NCBI GenBank assembly: GCA_022402535.1
Contig: JAKRSD010000020.1
Location: 285,341 to 349,340 of the forward strand
Origin: Flavobacteriales bacterium
Lineage (GTDB): Bacteria > Bacteroidota > Bacteroidia > CAIKAF01
Length of the DNA: 64,000 nt
Direction: 5' to 3'
Every line of letters begins with the position of its first letter. The stretch's first letter is position 1. The notes under the pieces are model-generated. The model worked only from the letters and a program-made list of their open reading frames with translations, was not told the origin of the DNA and searched no databases. Made by a program: the position numbers and the translations under genes. This document shows, piece after piece, positions 58,407-64,000 of this stretch.

Positions 58407-59254
58407 GAGAAGATATAAATCATAATCATCAGGGCGGTGGCCAAAAAATAATATACGTACTGCGGATTACGAATTCCACTTTCCTTAAAAGCAGTAGTTT
58501 TTTTAAGCCGGGTACTGTTTTGAAAAGAGGAGACAAAGCCCGAAATCACGGGAACCCATATCATCTGGGCAGAAAAAAAGCGCGAGATGATTTCGCTTCG
58601 CGGATACCAAAGCAGTCCTGACAATGAAAAAAAAGCGGCAGGTATGATAACCACATACAGATAAAACGCAAGTCGGGTTTCTCTCTTTTTATTAATCGTT
58701 GAGGATGGCGCCATGTTTAAGAAAAAACGGAGGCTGATGGAGCCATAAACCAACAGAAAGGCCGCAACCACAAAGCCCATAAAGGGAAGAAATTCGATAT
58801 TCAGGTATAAAAAATCCCAAAGAACCTGCATGGTTCCCCTATCCACAAAAGAGGTGATGGTGCTTCCGCCCAAAATGGCAAACGTGACAAAAACACTCCA
58901 TAGAAAAAATAACTTTCGCAGGTCTTTTCTCTGTTTGAATACGCCGAACAATATCAAATTAGCCAATCCGATTATTGTAAGCCCGAAGGGCATGGCCGCA
59001 AAAAGAAGTAATATTTCTATATGGTTAAAATCGGACCAAAGGACTCCCGGTTTTAGGTAAATATAATCGAATTTATAAATCAATGGTATGCCGATTGCCT
59101 TGGCCGCAAGCCAGATCAACAAATCCTGAAGCAGGCCTATAGACAAAAATGAGCAAAACAAAACCGCTGAGGAATTCAAAGCCCACATCGCTTTATCGCG
59201 ATCGGGTTTAACCACCCGCATAAACGATACTCTATTTTCTTCCTGGGCTTTCAC
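58403..59254 (-). CDS. Polytopic membrane protein, unknown
   Basis: A 283-residue inner-membrane protein with about six hydrophobic segments and no clear catalytic motif; LLWYPRSEIISRFFSAQMIW and GIRNPQYVYYFLATALM are typical loop and end pieces. The order of helices and length resemble a Yip1-type membrane protein, but I cannot support that as a name. It converges on the GH3 gene and shares 4 bp with it. Nothing else is known. Confidence 0.62.
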   Translation of the reverse strand: MKAQEENRVSFMRVVKPDRDKAMWALNSSAVLFCSFLSIGLLQDLLIWLAAKAIGIPLIYKFDYIYLKPGVLWSDFNHIEILLLFAAMPFGLTIIGLANLILFGVFKQRKDLRKLFFLWSVFVTFAILGGSTITSFVDRGTMQVLWDFLYLNIEFLPFMGFVVAAFLLVYGSISLRFFLNMAPSSTINKKRETRLAFYLYVVIIPAAFFSLSGLLWYPRSEIISRFFSAQMIWVPVISGFVSSFQNSTRLKKTTAFKESGIRNPQYVYYFLATALMIMIYIFS

Positions 59255-59312
59255 TATTAAGGGAATGGATGGAGCGAATATACTATTTTGCCAGAAACAG
59301 AATAGCCTGATT

Positions 59313-59960
59313 TTAAAATCCCGAATCTACAGAAAAAACAAGTTGTTCTCCATTTTTCGGATGGTTAAAAACCAAACGAAAGGCATGTAAAGCTATCGAA
59401 TTTTCATGAAAGGGTTCCACAGAGCCATATAAAACATCGCCCACTATAGGATGTCCGCAGAACGAGGCCTGAGCCCGAATCTGATGATATCGTCCTGTTT
59501 TGAGGTGTATGGAAAGTTTTGTTTTATTATCCCTTGTTTCCAGCATCTCATATTCTAATGTGCAGGGTTTGGCTCCCGTTTTTTGTTCCAAAAAAACAAA
59601 GGCCCTTTTCTGTAGCAGGTTTTTTTCAATAAAATGAGTCCAAACCCCTTTGGACGGATTTGGCAAGCCCTCTACAAGTGCATGATATATTTTTTGAATA
59701 GTCCGGTTTTCCTGTTGGGCGTTAAGCGCTTTAACGGCAGAAGCCGTATGTCCGAATAAAACCAGACCGCTCACGGGACGGTCTAACCGGTTCACAGGCT
59801 GAAAAAGTGTGCGGGTCTGACCGGTTTTATTCATCCACTTTTTCAGTTCCGTGCATAAATCTGGATGCCCCATTTTATCAGGCTCTGTCTGAAGGCCGGC
59901 GGGTTTATTTACTACCGATACATAACGGTCGGAATAGAGAATATCTTTTTGTGTGAGCAC
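59313..59960 (-). CDS. RluA-family pseudouridine synthase
   Basis: A 215-residue rRNA or tRNA pseudouridine synthase of the RluA branch, without an S4 domain. The catalytic Asp is D60 in PVNRLDRPVSGLVLF; other marks are SVVNKPAGLQTEP near the N-terminus, KTGRYHQIRAQASFCGHPIVGD and the C-terminal ALHAFRLVFNHP. Target site cannot be read; the short form resembles TruC/RluA-type enzymes. It stands alone on the minus strand. Confidence 0.88.
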   Translation of the reverse strand: MLTQKDILYSDRYVSVVNKPAGLQTEPDKMGHPDLCTELKKWMNKTGQTRTLFQPVNRLDRPVSGLVLFGHTASAVKALNAQQENRTIQKIYHALVEGLPNPSKGVWTHFIEKNLLQKRAFVFLEQKTGAKPCTLEYEMLETRDNKTKLSIHLKTGRYHQIRAQASFCGHPIVGDVLYGSVEPFHENSIALHAFRLVFNHPKNGEQLVFSVDSGF

Positions 59961-60007
59961 AAGTCAAAGTTAAAGCAATTGTAAAGATATAAACAGGATT
60001 GTCCCTG

Positions 60008-60029
60008 TTATAAAATCTTGGTTTTATAA
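60008..60029. repeat. AT-rich inverted repeat upstream of cotH-like gene
   Basis: TTATAAAA and TTTTATAA around TCTTGG. The 59961-60246 gap has no gene; its only other feature is AT richness. The hairpin could be a weak terminator or regulatory site. Confidence 0.35.
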
Positions 60030-60246
60030 TGATAGTTATACCTCAATCATGGTTGTATCTTCATATTCTTAAGTTGAAGTTTTGATTGCCAAAACCTAAT
60101 CTTTTTAATTCCAAAATGTTATAAATCCATATTTTCTTCACGATTATTTTGAATAGACCAAAATTCTCCCAAACATTGTATTATCAAATTATTATGACAA
60201 GGTTTTCAGCATGTTATGCATGCGGAAATCAGAATGAATTTACACC

Positions 60247-62592
60247 ATGAAAAAACACATCTTTTTACTGTACTTGTTGTTTGTTTCGGCTGTGATAATG
60301 GCACAGAGTCTACCTGCAGAAATGTACCTTTCTCCGGATGGAAAAATGTTGCTCACCGGAGGAAAACCGGCCACGGGATTATATGATTCGGCTATTATCC
60401 GGGATGTAAAACTCACTTTTTCGCAGCCCAACTTTTGGACATTACTTACCAATAATTATCAATCGCTGACCGAAATACCGGCCGATCTGGAAATTGACGG
60501 GGTTACCTATCCTTCCGTAGGGGTGCGCTTTCGCGGAAATACTTCTTACACCCAACTGGGCACCAGCCAGAAAAAATCTTTCAAAATCAGTGTAGATTTC
60601 ACCGACACCAATCAGCGGGTTATGGGTTATCGTTCGTTGAAACTGAATAATGAGTTTGGCGACCAATCTTTTTTGCGCGAAGTGTTTTATTTGAACCAGA
60701 TAAAAAAACACATTCCGGCCGCCAAGGCCAATTTTGTTCATCTGTATCTCAATAATGAAGATTGGGGCATATATCCCAATGTTCAGCTGCTGAACAAAGA
60801 CTTTATAAACGAATGGTTTTTGAGCAATGATGGCATAAACTGGAGAGCCGATGCCCCTACTGCCCAAGGACCGGGAGGTCCGGGAGGTCCGCAATGGGGC
60901 GACGGAACGGCAGCATTGAATTATCTGGGGGCGGATACTAATTTGTATAAAGCTCGATATACGCTTAAAAGTAGTGATATGGACGATCCCTGGACCAAAC
61001 TGGTTGCGGGATGTAATGCCCTGAACAACACACCGACTAACGACCTGCCCAATGTACTTCCCCAATATTTGGATATAGACCGCACGCTTTGGTTTTTGGC
61101 TTCGGAAATTGCTTTTTCTGATGATGACAGCTACATTATGAAAGGGAAAATGGACTATTACGCCTATTATGAAAAAGAAACGGGGCGGCTGACCCCATTG
61201 GAATACGACGGAAATTCCGTGTTATCAGGCAACAATATCAATTGGGGCGCATTTTACAATGCAAATAATGTGAACTATCCTCTGCTGAATAAATTATTGG
61301 CCGTGCCCCAGTGGAGACAACGGTATCTGGCGCATTTGAGAACCATAATCAACGAAGAATTAAATGCGGTTTCTGCCATTCAGACCATCGACAATCTAAA
61401 AAACCAGATTGATGCATTATACCAAAGCGACCCGAAAAAAATATACACGTATTCGCAGTTCACTACAGCGGTAAGTACCCTGAAAAACTTAGTGAACACC
61501 CGCCGCAACAACTTATTGGCGAATATGGAAGTGGCGCAGGTTGCTCCCACCATTAACTGGGCAAAATATCACAATCCGGCACTTCAGGAATGGACTCCAC
61601 CCACCAGCCAGGAAGAAGTGTTTGTTACTACATCGGTAACATCAGGCAATGGTATTTTCCGTGTAAACTTATTTTATAGCGGCGAAGTGGTTGGAAACTT
61701 CACCTCTGTTCAAATGTTTGACGATGGTAATCACCAGGACGGAACTGCCGGCGATGGCGTTTACGGGGCAGCCATTCCGGCTTATGCTGCCGGCACCTGG
61801 GTGCGTTTTTATATTGAAGCCCTGGCGAACAACGGACCCAAATCGGCCAAATATCATCCCGAAGGCGCTGAACACAACGTGTTTTTATACAAAGTAAAAC
61901 AGAGCATTTCGCCGGTTACGGGAGTGGTGATTAATGAATTTATGGCCTCCAACACCAGCTCCGTGCAGGATGAGGCCAACCAATACGATGATTGGATAGA
62001 ATTATATAACAACAATAATTATCCGGTAAATATTGGCGGTTTCTACCTGTCTGATAATTCCACCAATCCCGGTAAATGGGAAATTCCCGTAGGAACGGTT
62101 ATACAGCCAAACGGATATCTTATTTTTTGGGCCGATGAAGATCAGACCCAGGGCAACATGCACACCAACTTTAAACTTTCAGCCTCGGGTGGCGAATTCC
62201 TCAGCCTTACGGACAGTAACCGCGATGTAATGGACTCCCTTTCCTTTGGGGTACAGACTACCGACATGTCATATTCCCGCATACCTAACGGAAACGGACC
62301 TTTCCTGATAAAAATGCATACGTTCAATGCCAATAACGAAAGCCAGGCAAGTATTTCAGAAAACGAATCCCTTTCTTTTCTGGTTGCCCCCAATCCTGTC
62401 CAACAGACCTTGAATGTAACGCTGCCTGATAATGAGTCGGGCAAAAGCTTACAGGTAGTAAATACGTTGGGCGTAGTTTTATATTCAAATATCCCCACCG
62501 GTAGTATTAAAATAGATGTATCGGGATGGACTTGTGGCGTGTATTTTTTAAAATACGGAAATCACGTAGAACGCTTTATTATAGTTCATTAA
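60247..62592 (+). CDS. T9SS-secreted CotH-kinase-like protein with lamin-tail domain
   Basis: A 781-residue secreted protein: signal peptide (MKKHIFLLYLLFVSAVIMAQ), a CotH kinase-like domain (residues about 55-430; VRFRGNTSYTQLG, YRSLKLNNEFGDQSFLREVF, HLYLNNEDWGIYPNVQLL, and LTPLEYDGNS with D321), a fibronectin-like stretch, a lamin-tail domain (about 555-665; VVINEFMASNTSSV) and a type A sorting tail (SFLVAPNPVQQTLNV). CotH proteins are atypical secreted kinases. It opens the cluster with the polyphosphate polymerase and DUF4956 genes. Confidence 0.87.
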   Translation: MKKHIFLLYLLFVSAVIMAQSLPAEMYLSPDGKMLLTGGKPATGLYDSAIIRDVKLTFSQPNFWTLLTNNYQSLTEIPADLEIDGVTYPSVGVRFRGNTSYTQLGTSQKKSFKISVDFTDTNQRVMGYRSLKLNNEFGDQSFLREVFYLNQIKKHIPAAKANFVHLYLNNEDWGIYPNVQLLNKDFINEWFLSNDGINWRADAPTAQGPGGPGGPQWGDGTAALNYLGADTNLYKARYTLKSSDMDDPWTKLVAGCNALNNTPTNDLPNVLPQYLDIDRTLWFLASEIAFSDDDSYIMKGKMDYYAYYEKETGRLTPLEYDGNSVLSGNNINWGAFYNANNVNYPLLNKLLAVPQWRQRYLAHLRTIINEELNAVSAIQTIDNLKNQIDALYQSDPKKIYTYSQFTTAVSTLKNLVNTRRNNLLANMEVAQVAPTINWAKYHNPALQEWTPPTSQEEVFVTTSVTSGNGIFRVNLFYSGEVVGNFTSVQMFDDGNHQDGTAGDGVYGAAIPAYAAGTWVRFYIEALANNGPKSAKYHPEGAEHNVFLYKVKQSISPVTGVVINEFMASNTSSVQDEANQYDDWIELYNNNNYPVNIGGFYLSDNSTNPGKWEIPVGTVIQPNGYLIFWADEDQTQGNMHTNFKLSASGGEFLSLTDSNRDVMDSLSFGVQTTDMSYSRIPNGNGPFLIKMHTFNANNESQASISENESLSFLVAPNPVQQTLNVTLPDNESGKSLQVVNTLGVVLYSNIPTGSIKIDVSGWTCGVYFLKYGNHVERFIIVH

Positions 62593-62784
62593 CATTTCTT
62601 GTTTAAACATATAACCCTGAATATGTGTGTATTATATTGAACACAACCCCTGCCTACATAAGGGATGTATGTTAAGATAATGTTATCTAAGCAATTCTTT
62701 TTACATTACGCCCTTGTTTTCAGGGGTTAGGAATTTACATTTCGTTACCTTCCTCTCCTAAAACGATTTTGTACCAAACGCAAC

Positions 62785-63534
62785 ATGCAGGAATTAAAGG
62801 TTTTAGAAACTTTCAATACGATACAGTTATCGGAGTTGATGCAGGCAGAACTGCTCAACCGGGTAGACACGAAGTATGTATTTCACCTGCAGGATTTGGA
62901 AGAAATTCTGGAAGAAATTCGAGGCGAATACAGTGTGCTGGAAATAGACGGCAAAAGAATGCACGCCTACGAAACATTATATTTTGATACGCCCGATTTT
63001 CAACTATATCAGTTTCATCATAGCGGCCGGCCCAACAGGTTGAAGGTGCGGTTCAGAAAATATGCTGATACCGGGATTTCCTTCTTTGAAGTGAAATACA
63101 AGGTTAAGGGTTCCCGAACCGATAAAATCAGATTAAGCACAAAGGATATTTTGAACAGTCTGGGCCCCGAAGAAAAAGAACTCATAAAACACCATCAGAT
63201 AGATCCCAATACCCTGGAGCAAAAACTCTGGGTCCATTTTCACCGGATCAGCATTGCCAAAAACGATTTTTCGGAACGTGCCACTCTGGATGTGGGTTTG
63301 CGGTTTAAATCAGACGGCAAAGTGTTTTCTTACGAAGACATTGTGGTGGCCGAGATAAAACAAAGCAAAACCTCTTTTGTGAGTCCGCTGATTAAAGCCC
63401 TCAAAAGTAGGCATCTCGAAAAATCAGGATTCAGCAAATATGTGATGGGCATTGCCTGCACGCATGGCCTCAAGGCCAATAATTTTAAGCCTAACTTTAT
63501 AAAAATAGATAAAATCAGAAATGGAAGAGTTTGA
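62785..63534 (+). CDS. VTC-domain polyphosphate polymerase-like protein
   Basis: A 249-residue cytoplasmic protein with the VTC (triphosphate tunnel) fold: NRVDTKYVFH (R26, K30), TLYFDTPDFQLY, RLKVRFRKY and FFEVKYKVKG supply the inward Lys/Arg/Glu residues of the tunnel. Yeast Vtc4 makes polyphosphate from ATP with these residues. It overlaps the DUF4956 start by 14 bp and follows the CotH gene by 192 bp. Confidence 0.87.
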   Translation: MQELKVLETFNTIQLSELMQAELLNRVDTKYVFHLQDLEEILEEIRGEYSVLEIDGKRMHAYETLYFDTPDFQLYQFHHSGRPNRLKVRFRKYADTGISFFEVKYKVKGSRTDKIRLSTKDILNSLGPEEKELIKHHQIDPNTLEQKLWVHFHRISIAKNDFSERATLDVGLRFKSDGKVFSYEDIVVAEIKQSKTSFVSPLIKALKSRHLEKSGFSKYVMGIACTHGLKANNFKPNFIKIDKIRNGRV

Positions 63535-64000
63535 TGTACTCGGCGATTTTGCCGCACAAACAGAGCTTTGGAATTTTGCACTGCGCTTCATCATTAACCT
63601 GTTGGTTATTTATGTGCTTATCCGCCTGATATACTACCCCAGGCACAAAAACAAGGATTTTCTGTTTACGTTTATCCTCTTTAATGTGGTAAACTTCCTG
63701 ATTTGTATTTTGCTCAGTTCGGCAAAGCTAAAAATGGGCTTTGCCTTCGGTTTGTTTGCCATATTCAGCATTCTACGCTACCGAACGGTTACCATTCCCG
63801 TGCGCGAAATGGGTTATTTCTTTCTCTCGGTAGCTATCGGAATTATCAATGCCCTGGCTGTGCTGCGGGGTAATCCTTTTGAAGATATCGCTTATTTTCC
63901 ATACGAACTTATTTTGGCCAACGGCATCATTCTTACCCTGGTTTTGTTGCTCGACCGCAAATCGAACCTGAAACATCAAAATTTTAAAGAAATCAATTAC
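63521..64000 (+). CDS. DUF4956 membrane protein (3' end outside window)
   Basis: The first 160 residues of a DUF4956 protein: MEEFDVLGDFAAQTELWNF, then about four hydrophobic segments (IINLLVIYVLIRLIYY; FILFNVVNFLICILLSS) and the family words GMAFGLFAIFSILRYRTV (here KMGFAFGLFAIFSILRYRT) and VREMGYFFLSVAIGIINAL. Function unknown in this family; association with VTC and CotH genes is its best clue. The start ATG overlaps the VTC stop by 14 bp, so translation is likely coupled. Open at base 64000. Confidence 0.87.
   Translation, partial: MEEFDVLGDFAAQTELWNFALRFIINLLVIYVLIRLIYYPRHKNKDFLFTFILFNVVNFLICILLSSAKLKMGFAFGLFAIFSILRYRTVTIPVREMGYFFLSVAIGIINALAVLRGNPFEDIAYFPYELILANGIILTLVLLLDRKSNLKHQNFKEINY

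Noticed and set aside
60880-60900. GGPGGPGG stretch in the CotH-like protein as a collagen-like or rearranged repeat
   Set aside because: It is only a short Gly-Pro turn, common in CotH proteins, and not an expanded repeat.

Overview
The window looks like a chromosomal segment of a free-living Bacteroidota (Bacteroidetes) bacterium. Evidence: several Bacteroidota-type -7 promoter elements (TAnnTTTG) and little sign of Shine-Dalgarno sequences; three secreted proteins with type IX secretion (T9SS) C-terminal sorting domains; a SusE/DUF4270-like style of short SPII lipoproteins; and gene neighbourhoods typical of the phylum (panD/panC next to a truncated glycogen synthase, DUF4270 and glmS; a CzcA pump fused to its outer-membrane channel). 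No rRNA, tRNA, CRISPR array, IS element or prophage was found. Coding density is high and most genes are housekeeping or general metabolism.

Layout. 1-3.2 kb: pterin genes (a PTPS-II type synthase and folE, the latter cut by the window edge), heptose epimerase hldD and pheS. 3.2-12.3 kb: small exported proteins, a large double-AAA+ ATPase, a secreted PepC-like peptidase, a SpoU methyltransferase, a LysE exporter, a GH3-type amide synthetase and a pseudouridine synthase. 12.5-19.3 kb: two adjacent T9SS cargo proteins, one of 1750 residues. 19.4-28 kb: purD, an aminotransferase/omega-amidase pair, radA, the heptose adenylyltransferase, a flippase-like membrane protein, panD and panC. 28-33.7 kb: glycogen-synthase N-domain protein, DUF4270 lipoprotein, glmS, a Tat-type amine oxidase. 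33.7-41 kb: HAD/SDR pair and a heavy-metal RND efflux operon. 41-45 kb: hppD and hmgA (tyrosine to maleylacetoacetate), rsmA, arfB. 45-51 kb: a sulfide-oxidation cluster (SQOR-like quinone reductase, persulfide dioxygenase-rhodanese, rhodanese, a frameshifted haem protein, Crp/Fnr regulator) next to a voltage-gated cation channel with a Ca-type filter. 51-60 kb: flavin reductase, accA, deoxyhypusine-synthase-like protein, a strict octapeptide-repeat protein, an M23 peptidase with a second GH3 gene, RluA-type synthase. 60-64 kb: the CotH / VTC polyphosphate polymerase / DUF4956 cluster, open at the right edge.

How the parts fit. PTPS-II plus FolE could supply tetrahydrobiopterin to a phenylalanine hydroxylase feeding the hppD-hmgA route. 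The SQR, MBL-rhodanese and rhodanese genes form a sulfide to persulfide to sulfite/thiosulfate path. The most unusual items are the CotH-VTC-DUF4956 cluster, an internal signal-peptide-like segment at the junction of the fused RND pump, the channel filter, the ten-unit octapeptide protein, several promoters so close to start codons that leaderless mRNAs are expected, and a set of unexplained inverted repeats. All functional statements rest on reading motifs by eye; no database search was run.
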